Assembly (NCBI RefSeq): GCF_902497555.1
Contig: NZ_CABVGP010000003.1
Location: 682,001 to 746,000, forward strand
Reading direction: 5' to 3'
DNA length: 64,000 bases
From: Amycolatopsis camponoti
Lineage (GTDB): Bacteria; Actinomycetota; Actinomycetes; Mycobacteriales; Pseudonocardiaceae
Every line of letters begins with the position of its first letter. The stretch's first letter is position 1. The notes beneath the pieces are model-generated. The model was not told the DNA's origin. It searched no databases and saw only the letters and a list, made by a program, of their open reading frames with translations. Shown here piece by piece: positions 1-7,216 of this stretch. Both the position numbers and the translations under genes were made by a program.

Positions 1-693
1 GACGTCGCCCGCACCTAGTGTGTCTCGCGCTTCGACGCTCGCGACAGGCACCTCACCCGAGCCGCCGTCCGCAGTGGACCACCGCACCGGGCGGGGCCCC
101 GCGGTCGTGATGACGGTCGGGACGCCGCGCTGGTGGAGACCGGGTTCCGGGGCGCGGAAGTGCGCGGAACACGCGGCGATGCCGACCAGCGGGAGGAGTT
201 CGTCGAGCACGGGTTTCCAGCTCCCGGCGTCGAGCACGACCGGCACGCCGTCGGCGTTGGCGGCCTTCGCGACGGCCAGCGCGAGGTTCGGGTGGTGGCC
301 GTCGACGAGCACCACGTCCGCGTCGAGCGTGCCGCTCCAGGTGACTTCGGAGCCCGCCGCGTTGCGCGAGACGACCGTGCGTTCGCCGTCGCGTTCGCGG
401 ACGGCGACGGCGCTGACCGGCGGCGGATCGGACCGCGTGGGATCGAGGTCGACGACCCGCACGCCACAAGCTTCGAGGTCGGCGCGGGCGAGCGCCGCCA
501 GCGGGTGTGCACCGAGGACCGTCAGCAAGGTCGCCTCGGCCCCGAGCGCGGCGGCCGTCACCGCGGCGTTCGTCGCGGGCCCCCCGGCCGCGACGTCCAC
601 CCGCAGTGACTGCACCTTCTCGCCCGGCGCCGGAAGCTCGTCGACCCGCTGGACGACGTCCACGGTGCACAGCCCCGCCAGCAGCACTCTCAC
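1..693 (-). CDS. PfkB-family sugar kinase (3' end outside window)
   Basis: Carbohydrate kinase of the ribokinase/PfkB fold, which would phosphorylate the sugar imported by the adjacent ABC transporter using ATP. The sequence shows the N-terminal glycine-rich region (AAGGPATNAA, near residue 40). The C-terminal PfkB signature DTLGAGDV, which carries the catalytic Asp, sits exactly at the window edge, so roughly the last 60-70 residues are missing. The GTG start overlaps the TGA of the ATPase gene (GTGA), so it is the fourth gene of the leftward operon and probably translationally coupled. Ribose, fructose and related monosaccharides are all possible substrates. The family is clear; the substrate is not. 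Confidence 0.85.
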   Translation of the reverse strand, partial: MRVLLAGLCTVDVVQRVDELPAPGEKVQSLRVDVAAGGPATNAAVTAAALGAEATLLTVLGAHPLAALARADLEACGVRVVDLDPTRSDPPPVSAVAVRERDGERTVVSRNAAGSEVTWSGTLDADVVLVDGHHPNLALAVAKAANADGVPVVLDAGSWKPVLDELLPLVGIAACSAHFRAPEPGLHQRGVPTVITTAGPRPVRWSTADGGSGEVPVASVEARDTLGAGDV

Positions 694-1499
694 GTCAAGC
701 CGGCCACATGGGTAGCGGCGGCGGCCTCTTCGATCTCGCCGTTTTCGTTGAGCCGCAACGCACCCGTGAGCAGGCCGACGACCTGGTTCATCGTGTGCGT
801 CTTCGGCGAGACGACCGCGACGCGCTTGCCGAGGCGGTGCACGTGGATGCGGTCGGCGATGTCGAAGACGTGCGGCATGTTGTGGCTGATCAGCACCACC
901 GGCAGGCCGCGGTCGCGGATCCGGCCGATGAGGTCGAGCACCTTGCCGGACTCGGCGACGCCGAGCGCGGCGGTGGGCTCGTCCATGATCACGGCCTTGG
1001 TGCCGAACGCGGCCGCGCGGGCCACGGCGACGCCTTGGCGCTGACCACCGGAAAGCGTCTCGACGGGCTGGGAGATCGACTTGATGTTGATCCCCAGCTC
1101 GTCGAGGATCCGCTGCGCCTCGGACCGCATGGTCGCGGTGTCGAGCTTGCGGAACAGCCCGAGCGGACCCTTGAGCCGCTTTTCCCGGCCCAGGAACATG
1201 TTCGACGCGATGTCGAGCGCGGGCGCGACGGCGAGGTCCTGGTACACCGTCTCGATCCCGTAGTGCCGAGCGTCCAAAGGGGACTTGAAGTGGACGGTCT
1301 GACCGTCCACTTTGATCTCTCCCTCGTCCGGGATCACCGCTCCGGACAGGGCTTTGATGAGCGACGACTTCCCGGCGCCGTTGTCCCCGACCACGGCGAG
1401 CACCTCGCCGGGGAGCAGGTCGAAGTCGGCGCCGTCGATGGCGGTCACCCGGCCGTAGCGTTTCACCAGGCCACGGGCCTGCAGGATCGGTTCGGTCAT
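690..1499 (-). CDS. Sugar ABC transporter ATP-binding protein (CUT2, single domain)
   Basis: ATPase of a monosaccharide ABC importer. Walker A is GDNGAGKS (residues 38-45), the signature LSGGQRQG lies in mid-protein and Walker B is AVIMDEPTAALG. At 269 residues it has one nucleotide-binding domain, as in FrcA-type transporters, rather than the double-domain RbsA form, so it presumably works as a homodimer with the adjacent permease. The ATG at 1499 overlaps the permease stop (ATGA). An upstream in-frame extension exists but overlaps the permease and contains no ABC sequence. It works with the binding protein and permease to bring a sugar into the cytoplasm. Confidence 0.92.
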   Translation of the reverse strand: MTEPILQARGLVKRYGRVTAIDGADFDLLPGEVLAVVGDNGAGKSSLIKALSGAVIPDEGEIKVDGQTVHFKSPLDARHYGIETVYQDLAVAPALDIASNMFLGREKRLKGPLGLFRKLDTATMRSEAQRILDELGINIKSISQPVETLSGGQRQGVAVARAAAFGTKAVIMDEPTAALGVAESGKVLDLIGRIRDRGLPVVLISHNMPHVFDIADRIHVHRLGKRVAVVSPKTHTMNQVVGLLTGALRLNENGEIEEAAAATHVAGLT

Positions 1500-2497
1500 G
1501 ACTGCTGCTGCCTCCTCGCGATCCGGTCCACCACGACGGCGGCGATGAGCAGGGCGCCGGTGGCGAGGTCCTGGTAGTTGCCGTCCACGTTCATCTGCGT
1601 CAGCCCGGACCGCAGCACGGCCACGACCAGCGCGCCCATCAGCGTCCCGAGCACCGAACCGCGGCCGCCGAAGAGGCTCGTCCCACCGAGGACGACGGCG
1701 GTGATCGAGTCGAGGTTGCCGAGCTGGAACTGGTTCGGGTCGGCGTTCGGCGTGCGGCCGAGCGCCTGCCAGGCGGCGATGCCGAAGGTCAGCCCGGCCA
1801 CGATGTACACCGAGAGGACCGTGCGGTTGACCTTGATGCCGGACAGTCGCGCGGACTCCGGTGCGTTGCCGACCGCGTAGACGTGCTTGCCCCACGCGGT
1901 TTTCGTCAGCGCGTACCAGACGCCGAGGTACATCAGCAGCGCCAGCGTCATGCCGTAGGTGATCGGGATGCCGCCGAAGAGGTAGCGCTTGGTGCCGAGC
2001 CACTGCAGCACCCCGTCGGTCACCGGGACGGCCTGGCCGCCGGCGATCAGCTTCGAAACCGCGGTCAGCATGGTGAACGTGCCGAGCGTGATGATGAACG
2101 CCGGGAGCTTGACCCGCGTGGCGAGCCCGCCGATGAAGATGCCGACGATGATCGTCAGCACGACGCCGGCGAGCAGCGCGACGAAGCCGTTGGTACCCGC
2201 CGCGGCGAGCTTCGCCATGATCAGCGTCGCGACGACCATCGAGGCCGCGTTGGACAGGTCGATGCCCGCGATGAGGATGACGAGCGTTTGGCCCAGCGCG
2301 AGCGTCCCGACGACCAGCGACTGCTGGACCACCGTGGACAGGTTGTCGAGGTCGAAGAAGGTGTCCGTGGCCAGCGAGAACACCACGATCGCGACGACCA
2401 GCGCGAGCGCCGGGCCGACCGCGGGGGCGCGGAGGAGGAACTCGCCGAGCGACTCACGGTCCTTCGTGTCCCTTGTGGACACTGTCGCGGTGGTCAT
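1496..2497 (-). CDS. Sugar ABC transporter permease (CUT2/RbsC-like)
   Basis: Integral membrane subunit of the sugar importer, 333 residues, with about eight to ten hydrophobic segments. Family hallmarks are LILIAGIDLS in the first half, LPAFIITLGT in the middle and AVGNAPESARLSGI near residue 220. The end is GGTSLFGGRGSVLGTLMGALVVAVL, quoted here in pieces: GGTSLFGGRGS then VLGTLMGA. The ATG overlaps the stop of the binding-protein gene (ATGA). Gene order (binding protein, permease, ATPase, kinase) resembles frcBCA-type fructose/ribose systems. The substrate cannot be fixed from sequence alone. Confidence 0.92.
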   Translation of the reverse strand: MTTATVSTRDTKDRESLGEFLLRAPAVGPALALVVAIVVFSLATDTFFDLDNLSTVVQQSLVVGTLALGQTLVILIAGIDLSNAASMVVATLIMAKLAAAGTNGFVALLAGVVLTIIVGIFIGGLATRVKLPAFIITLGTFTMLTAVSKLIAGGQAVPVTDGVLQWLGTKRYLFGGIPITYGMTLALLMYLGVWYALTKTAWGKHVYAVGNAPESARLSGIKVNRTVLSVYIVAGLTFGIAAWQALGRTPNADPNQFQLGNLDSITAVVLGGTSLFGGRGSVLGTLMGALVVAVLRSGLTQMNVDGNYQDLATGALLIAAVVVDRIARRQQQS

Positions 2498-3510
2498 TTC
2501 GGTCCTCCCCAGCAGTTCTGCAGGCCCCACGCGGTGTCGTGGCTTTCGACGCCGGGCAAGGGCTTGTCGGTGATCACGGCGGACCCGGTGTTGACGAAGC
2601 CGGTCGGCTTCTTCCCGGTCTTCGCGTAGTCGACGGCCGCGAGCACGCCCTGTTCGGCCATCTTCTTGGGGAACTGCATGACGGTCGCGGCGTACTGGCC
2701 GTCCTTGACGTTCTGGACGCCCTCGCAGCCGCCGTCGATCGAGCCCATCACGATCTGTCCGGTGAGCCCGCGGGCCTTCAGCGCCGCGTACGCGCCGCGG
2801 CCCATCGGCTCGTTCATCGAGTAGACGGCGTTGATGTCGGTGCTGCGCTGCAGCAGGTTCTCCATGCCCTGCTGGGCGAGGCTCTGGTCGCCGTTGGCCG
2901 CGGTGTGGCCCTTGATCTCCGGCGAGCCGTCGGTCAGCCCGATGCCCTTGAGGAAACCGCCGTGGCGCTGGGTGTCGACCGAGCTGCCCGCCGTCCCGTC
3001 GACCATGAGCAGCTTGGGCGGGACGCCCTTGAGCGCGGCCTTGACGTAGGCGCCCTGCTGCTCGCCGGCGGCGAAGTTGTCGGTGGCGAAGGTGGCGTCG
3101 ACGGCGTCGGGCGGTTCGGTGGCGGTGTCGAGCGCGATGACGAGGATCCCGGCGTCGCGGGCGTCCTTGATCGCCTTGAGCACGCCGGTCGACGAGCTGG
3201 GTGTGATGAGGATGGTGTTCGCGCCCTGCTGCACCAGGTTCTCGATGGCGCGGACCTGGCCGTCGTTGTCGCCGTCGAACTGGCCGGCGAGCGCGCTGAA
3301 GTCGGCGCCGTTGGCCTGCGCGGCCGCTCTGGCGGAGTTGCGCAGTTCGACGAAGTAGGGGTTCGTGTCGGTCTTGGTCACCAGGCCGACCTTCGCTTTG
3401 CCGCTCCCGCCGGTGTTCGTGCTGCCACCCCAGTGGCGTTCGACGGTGCAGCCGGTCGTCGCGACGAGCACGGCGGCCAGTGTGAGTGCGGTGAGACTTC
3501 GCTGTCTCAT
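2494..3510 (-). CDS. Sugar-binding lipoprotein of ABC importer
   Basis: Extracytoplasmic solute-binding protein (periplasmic-binding-protein-like class I), 338 residues. It starts with a signal peptide ending in VATTGC, a lipobox, so it is probably a lipid-anchored receptor outside the membrane. The mature part begins KVGLVTKTDTNPYF, typical of ribose/fructose-binding proteins. It is the first gene of the leftward operon. ATG 3510 has the upstream sequence AAGGGGTGGGAACCC as a ribosome binding site, and starts further upstream would precede the signal peptide. Expression is likely controlled by the operator at 3592-3615 and the divergent LacI gene. Confidence 0.92.
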   Translation of the reverse strand: MRQRSLTALTLAAVLVATTGCTVERHWGGSTNTGGSGKAKVGLVTKTDTNPYFVELRNSARAAAQANGADFSALAGQFDGDNDGQVRAIENLVQQGANTILITPSSSTGVLKAIKDARDAGILVIALDTATEPPDAVDATFATDNFAAGEQQGAYVKAALKGVPPKLLMVDGTAGSSVDTQRHGGFLKGIGLTDGSPEIKGHTAANGDQSLAQQGMENLLQRSTDINAVYSMNEPMGRGAYAALKARGLTGQIVMGSIDGGCEGVQNVKDGQYAATVMQFPKKMAEQGVLAAVDYAKTGKKPTGFVNTGSAVITDKPLPGVESHDTAWGLQNCWGGPK

Positions 3511-3591
3511 GGGTTCCCACCCCTTAAAGAAGACACGGTGTGATCGGGTGCTTGCCGATGGTCGGGAAGGTAGACAGACTGCACCGCGTAC

Positions 3592-3615
3592 GCAAGCGTT
3601 TGCGCAAACGCTTGC
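3592..3615. promoter_or_regulatory. LacI-type operator, perfect 24-bp palindrome
   Basis: Two perfect inverted half-sites, GCAAGCGTTTGC and its reverse complement, abut with a central CG, the classic geometry of LacI-family operators (AAACGCTT core). The site lies between the divergent sugar-uptake operon (start 3510) and the LacI gene (start 3630), ending 14 nt before the LacI start codon. It probably mediates autoregulation and repression of the transporter operon. Confidence 0.85.
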
Positions 3616-3629
3616 CGGAAAGGAATGGC

Positions 3630-4667
3630 ATGCCCCAGCCGAGATCATCGCGGCCGACCCAGCGGGACATCGCCGAGCTCGCCGGCGTTTCGATCACGAC
3701 CGTGTCGCACGTCGTCAACGGGACGCGGGCGGTCGCGGAGGACACCAAGGCGGCCGTCCTCCGGGCGATCGAGACGACCGGCTACACCGGCGACGCGATC
3801 GCCCGTTCGCTGGTCACCGGCGGGACGCGGTCGATCGGGATGGCCATCTCGCTGGTGGCCAACCCGTACTTCGCGACGCTGATGCAGGCGATCGAGCGGG
3901 AGGCGTCGGCGCACGGGTACACCGTGCTGCTGGCCGACACCCACGACACCGCAGGCACGGAGCGTGACACCGTGCGGGCGCTGCGTTCGCGGCGCGTCGA
4001 CGGCCTGCTCATCACCCCGGCCCCGGGCGACGGCCCGGTGATCGGCGAGCTGGTGTCGCTGGACGTGCCGACGGTGCTGATCGACCGGCTGACCACCCGC
4101 GCCGACGTCGACCAGGTGGGCACGGAGAACATCCAGGCGACGTCGGCGCTGACCGCGCACCTGGCGACGCTCGGGCACCGGCGGATCGGGATGATCAGCG
4201 GCACGCCCGGGCTGTCGACGAGTGAGGAGCGCGTCCTGGGCTACCGGCTGGGGCTCGGCCGGTCCGGGCTGACGTGGTCGGCCGACCTCGTGGCCTGCGG
4301 AAACTCATCGCACGAAGGGGGCTCGCTGGCGTTGAGCACGCTGCTGGCGCTGCCCGAGCCGCCGACGGCGCTGGTCGTCGGGAACGACAGCATGATGGTC
4401 GGGGTGCTGCACGAAGCGCGGCGGCGCGGCCTGCGCATCGGGCGTGACCTGCCGGTGGTGGTCTACGACGACGTCGAGTGGGCGGACCTGGTGGACCCGC
4501 CGCTGACGACGATGGCGCAGCCGATCGAGGAGATCGGGCGGCAGGCCGTGCGGCTGCTGCTGGCCCGGATCAACGACCCCGCGCGCAAGGCCGAGACGGT
4601 CCGGCTGCCACCCACTCTGCGTCACCGTGAGTCGTGCGGCTGCCCGCCGATTCACTCACATAAGTGA
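3630..4667 (+). CDS. LacI-family transcriptional regulator
   Basis: DNA-binding regulator, 345 residues. The N-terminal helix-turn-helix (TQRDIAELAGVSITTVSHVV, about residues 11-30) with hinge helix is followed by a periplasmic-binding-protein-like effector domain ending in LRHRESCGC. ATG 3630 is preceded by GGAAAGG; in-frame starts upstream would read through the operator. It is divergent from the sugar ABC operon and sits on a perfect LacI-type palindrome, so it is the probable repressor of that operon, with the sugar or its phosphate as inducer. The effector domain closely resembles the next gene product. Confidence 0.93.
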   Translation: MPQPRSSRPTQRDIAELAGVSITTVSHVVNGTRAVAEDTKAAVLRAIETTGYTGDAIARSLVTGGTRSIGMAISLVANPYFATLMQAIEREASAHGYTVLLADTHDTAGTERDTVRALRSRRVDGLLITPAPGDGPVIGELVSLDVPTVLIDRLTTRADVDQVGTENIQATSALTAHLATLGHRRIGMISGTPGLSTSEERVLGYRLGLGRSGLTWSADLVACGNSSHEGGSLALSTLLALPEPPTALVVGNDSMMVGVLHEARRRGLRIGRDLPVVVYDDVEWADLVDPPLTTMAQPIEEIGRQAVRLLLARINDPARKAETVRLPPTLRHRESCGCPPIHSHK

Positions 4668-4695
4668 TTCTGGGGTCCTAGCGCTTCGGCGTGAG

Positions 4696-4723
4696 CGCTC
4701 AGCGGATACCTTTCGGCTGAGCG
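4696..4723. repeat. Inverted repeat between LacI gene and its HTH-less paralogue
   Basis: An 8-bp inverted repeat (CGCTCAGC / GCTGAGCG) with a 12-nt loop lies in the 69-bp gap between the two genes, 14 nt before the second start codon. It could be a weak attenuator, a translation-control hairpin or an operator. No T-tract follows. Confidence 0.4.
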
Positions 4724-4736
4724 TCTGCGAGGGCTT

Positions 4737-5603
4737 ATGACCGCACTATCGCCAGAGCTCCGGTTGTGGGACCCCCCGGTCACCTACCGGATCGGCGTCG
4801 CGATGGGTACGCACGCGAACCCTTACTCGGGTGAGCTGCTGCGCTCGATCAGGGCCGCCGCCGCTCAGGCGGGGTGCGATGTCACGCTGGCGGACACCGG
4901 CGACACGGCGAGTGAAGAGGATTCGCTGGTGCGCGCGCTGCGAGCGGACCTCGTGGACGGCGTGTTGCTGGTGCCCTCGACCGGCGGCGAAGCGGTGATC
5001 AACGGCCTGGTCCGGATGGGCGTGCCGACGGTGCTGATCGACCGCGTCGCCGCCCGCAACGACGTCGACCAGGTGGGCACGGAGAACGTGCACGCGGTGG
5101 CGTCGCTGGTCCGTCACCTGGTCGAGGGACGCAACCGCAAGATCGGCCTGATCTCGGGCGACGAGAGCCTGGACATCAGCCGCGAGCGCGTCCGCGGCTA
5201 CCGGCTGGGCCTGGAGCAGGCGGGGCTGCGGTACAACCGCGAGCTGGTGGAGTGCGGGTTGTCGACATCGGGCGGAGCAGCACGGGCCACGGCCAAGCTC
5301 CTGGACGGCTGGCCTTCCCCGACGGCGTTGGTGGTGGCGGACGAGTCGATGCTGGTGGGCGTCCAGTACGAGGCCCACCGCCGCGGAATCCGCATCGGCT
5401 CGGAGCTGGCGGTGGTCGGCTACGGCGACATGGAGTGGGCCCGCAGGGTGAGCCCGGCGGTGACAACGTTGGCCCAGCCGGTCGCCGACATCGGACGCCG
5501 GGCGGTGCAGCTGCTGCTGTCCCGGATGGCCGACCCCGACCGGCCGCCGGAGACGGTGTCGCTGACGCCGCGCTTCTTGCACGGCGCCTCCTGCGGCTGC
5601 TGA
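4737..5603 (+). CDS. LacI-type effector-binding protein lacking the DNA-binding domain
   Basis: 288-residue protein that aligns over its full length with the effector domain of the LacI protein just upstream. Shared blocks include GVPTVLIDR, DVDQVGTEN, RERVRGYRLGL, PTALVV and the C-terminal ASCGC. Only about 15 residues precede the effector domain, and the 69-bp gap upstream cannot hold a helix-turn-helix. There is no signal peptide or lipobox, so it is probably a cytoplasmic sugar sensor rather than a transport receptor. It may heterodimerise with or titrate the upstream repressor; that role is inferred. It most likely arose by tandem duplication with loss of the N-terminus. Confidence 0.8.
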   Translation: MTALSPELRLWDPPVTYRIGVAMGTHANPYSGELLRSIRAAAAQAGCDVTLADTGDTASEEDSLVRALRADLVDGVLLVPSTGGEAVINGLVRMGVPTVLIDRVAARNDVDQVGTENVHAVASLVRHLVEGRNRKIGLISGDESLDISRERVRGYRLGLEQAGLRYNRELVECGLSTSGGAARATAKLLDGWPSPTALVVADESMLVGVQYEAHRRGIRIGSELAVVGYGDMEWARRVSPAVTTLAQPVADIGRRAVQLLLSRMADPDRPPETVSLTPRFLHGASCGC

Positions 5604-5636
5604 CCACTCCCGGCCCGGGCGCGGGAGAATGGGGCG

Positions 5637-6158
5637 GTGATCCGGCTCGCGCACACCGCCCAGCTGCCCTCCGCCGAGCTGGACGCCGTCCGGGCTCTGC
5701 TCGAAGGCGCGTTCGCCGACTTCGACCTTCCGGGCTGGGAAAACACCCTCGGCGGGATGCACGCCCTGACCTTCGACGGTGACGACCTGGTCGGCCACGC
5801 CTCGCTCGTGCAACGCCGGCTCCTGCACGGCGATCGCGTGCTGAACACCGGCTACGTCGAGGGCGTCGCGGTGCACCCGGACCACCGGCGGCGTGGGGTC
5901 GCGAGTGCGTTGATGGCGGCGATGGAGGATCTGCTGCCCGGATACGAGGTCGGCGCCCTGAGTGCGACCCGGGCCGGGGCGCCGCTGTACGCCGGACGGG
6001 GCTGGCAGCAGTGGCGAGGACCGACCTTCGCCCTGACGCCGGCGGGAGTGCGGCGCACCGAGGACGACGACGGCGGGGTCTACGTCTTCCCCGGCCGGGC
6101 GTCGCTCGATCTGGACGGCGCGCTAACCGCCGACTGGCGGGCCGGCGACGTCTGGTGA
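5637..6158 (+). CDS. aac(2'): Aminoglycoside 2'-N-acetyltransferase, AAC(2')-I-like
   Basis: GNAT-fold acetyltransferase of 173 residues that matches mycobacterial AAC(2')-I proteins along its length. Evidence includes the substrate-side motif WENTLGGMHAL, the acetyl-CoA motif YVEGVAVHPDHRRRGVASAL, LYAGRGWQQWRGP, and the C-terminal DWRAGDVW that is a family trademark. Members acetylate the 2'-amino group of aminoglycosides using acetyl-CoA, and many are intrinsic chromosomal genes whose native substrate is uncertain. The GTG start at 5637 has a GGGAG site upstream. The 3' end overlaps the convergent GH76 gene by 36 bp. Confidence 0.88.
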   Translation: MIRLAHTAQLPSAELDAVRALLEGAFADFDLPGWENTLGGMHALTFDGDDLVGHASLVQRRLLHGDRVLNTGYVEGVAVHPDHRRRGVASALMAAMEDLLPGYEVGALSATRAGAPLYAGRGWQQWRGPTFALTPAGVRRTEDDDGGVYVFPGRASLDLDGALTADWRAGDVW

Positions 6159-7145
6159 CAGCGTTGCCGCGGCCTCCAGCAGCATCCAGCCGCCCACCTG
6201 GACCGACATGTCGCGCTCCGGGGCGTCCTCCGGCAATGGCAACGCCAAGGCCGGGCGGTCCCAGAACGCGCTGAACACCGGCCCTTCCGCCGCGCCAGAC
6301 CAGCAGGCCTTCGCGGAGTCCAGCACCAACGACCGCGCCAGAGACGCCTCCGGACCGGGCAAAGCACGCGCCGCCAAGGCCAGGTACCGGGCCAAGATCG
6401 CCGCGAACAGCCCGCCGTCGCCACCGCCTTGGCCGCGGATCACCCCTCCCGGGGCGCAATGCGAAGCCACCGCCCGCACCGTTCGAGCAGCGTCGTCCAC
6501 CAAGGACAGTTCCAGGCACGCCCCGAGGTAAACCCCTTGGCAGTACGTGTAGATGTGCTCGACCAGCTCGCCCGTGTCCGTGCGGATGCCGTCCCAGACC
6601 AGGCCGGTCGCCGGATCGACCAAAGTGGACGTCATCCAGTCCGTCATCTCACGAGCGCGGGAGAGATTTCCCGACCGGGCGTGGAAGATCGCCGCCGGGC
6701 CGTTGGCCGGGGCGTTCTTGAACTCGTCGCCGACGCGCCACCAGATTCCGCCGCCCGCCGCGGACGTCCAGCCCGACAGCAGCTGCGTGTCGATCGCCGC
6801 GACAGCCGGGCCGACGTCGATACCAAGATGCTGAACCCGTTGCAGCGCAAGGCCGAGCCAGGCGATGTCGTCGTAGTACTCGTTCGTCCAGCGCCCGAAG
6901 TTGCGCAACCGCACCGAACGCACGAAAGAACGGATCAGGGCCAAGCGCGAAGCAGACGGAGACCGTTGCTGAGCGTCGACCAGCGTGTCCAGCAAATGGG
7001 CCTGCCACCAGTAGTTCCAGTGCCAGTGCAGCCGCTGGCCGACCGATGCCGGCCAGCCGCTGCGGCCGAGGACCGTGCCGGGCAGCCCCCAGACGCGGCG
7101 GAGGTGCCGGGCGGTCACCGCGCGTTCGGCAGCCGAGACGTCCAT
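6123..7145 (-). CDS. Glycoside hydrolase family 76 protein (alpha-1,6-mannanase-like)
   Basis: 340-residue (alpha/alpha)6-barrel protein. It has the GH76 motifs HWNYWWQAHLLDTLVDAQQR (about residues 41-61) and the paired catalytic aspartates in NEYYDDIAWLGLAL (D92, D93), followed by FKNAPANGPAAIFHAR. Family members hydrolyse alpha-1,6-mannan. No signal peptide is visible, unlike many secreted GH76 enzymes, so the protein may act in the cytoplasm or be exported by another route. It converges on and overlaps the AAC(2') gene. The upstream region is shared with the divergent molybdopterin oxidoreductase and holds an 18-bp palindrome. Confidence 0.85.
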   Translation of the reverse strand: MDVSAAERAVTARHLRRVWGLPGTVLGRSGWPASVGQRLHWHWNYWWQAHLLDTLVDAQQRSPSASRLALIRSFVRSVRLRNFGRWTNEYYDDIAWLGLALQRVQHLGIDVGPAVAAIDTQLLSGWTSAAGGGIWWRVGDEFKNAPANGPAAIFHARSGNLSRAREMTDWMTSTLVDPATGLVWDGIRTDTGELVEHIYTYCQGVYLGACLELSLVDDAARTVRAVASHCAPGGVIRGQGGGDGGLFAAILARYLALAARALPGPEASLARSLVLDSAKACWSGAAEGPVFSAFWDRPALALPLPEDAPERDMSVQVGGWMLLEAAATLSPDVAGPPVGG

Positions 7146-7169
7146 GGCGCAATCCTGCCTTGCCCATCG

Positions 7170-7187
7170 ACATACCGCTCGGTATGT
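7170..7187. promoter_or_regulatory. 18-bp palindromic operator (TetR-like)
   Basis: ACATACCG-CT-CGGTATGT is a perfect inverted repeat of 8-bp arms. It lies between the divergent GH76 (start 7145) and molybdopterin oxidoreductase (start 7217) genes, about 30 bp from the latter's start. The ATACCG/CGGTAT arms resemble TetR-family operators. No TetR gene is adjacent; the only TetR gene seen is at 42.4 kb. Confidence 0.65.
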
Positions 7188-7216
7188 TGAGAGACCCGAC
7201 GGCCTGCGAGGTACTC

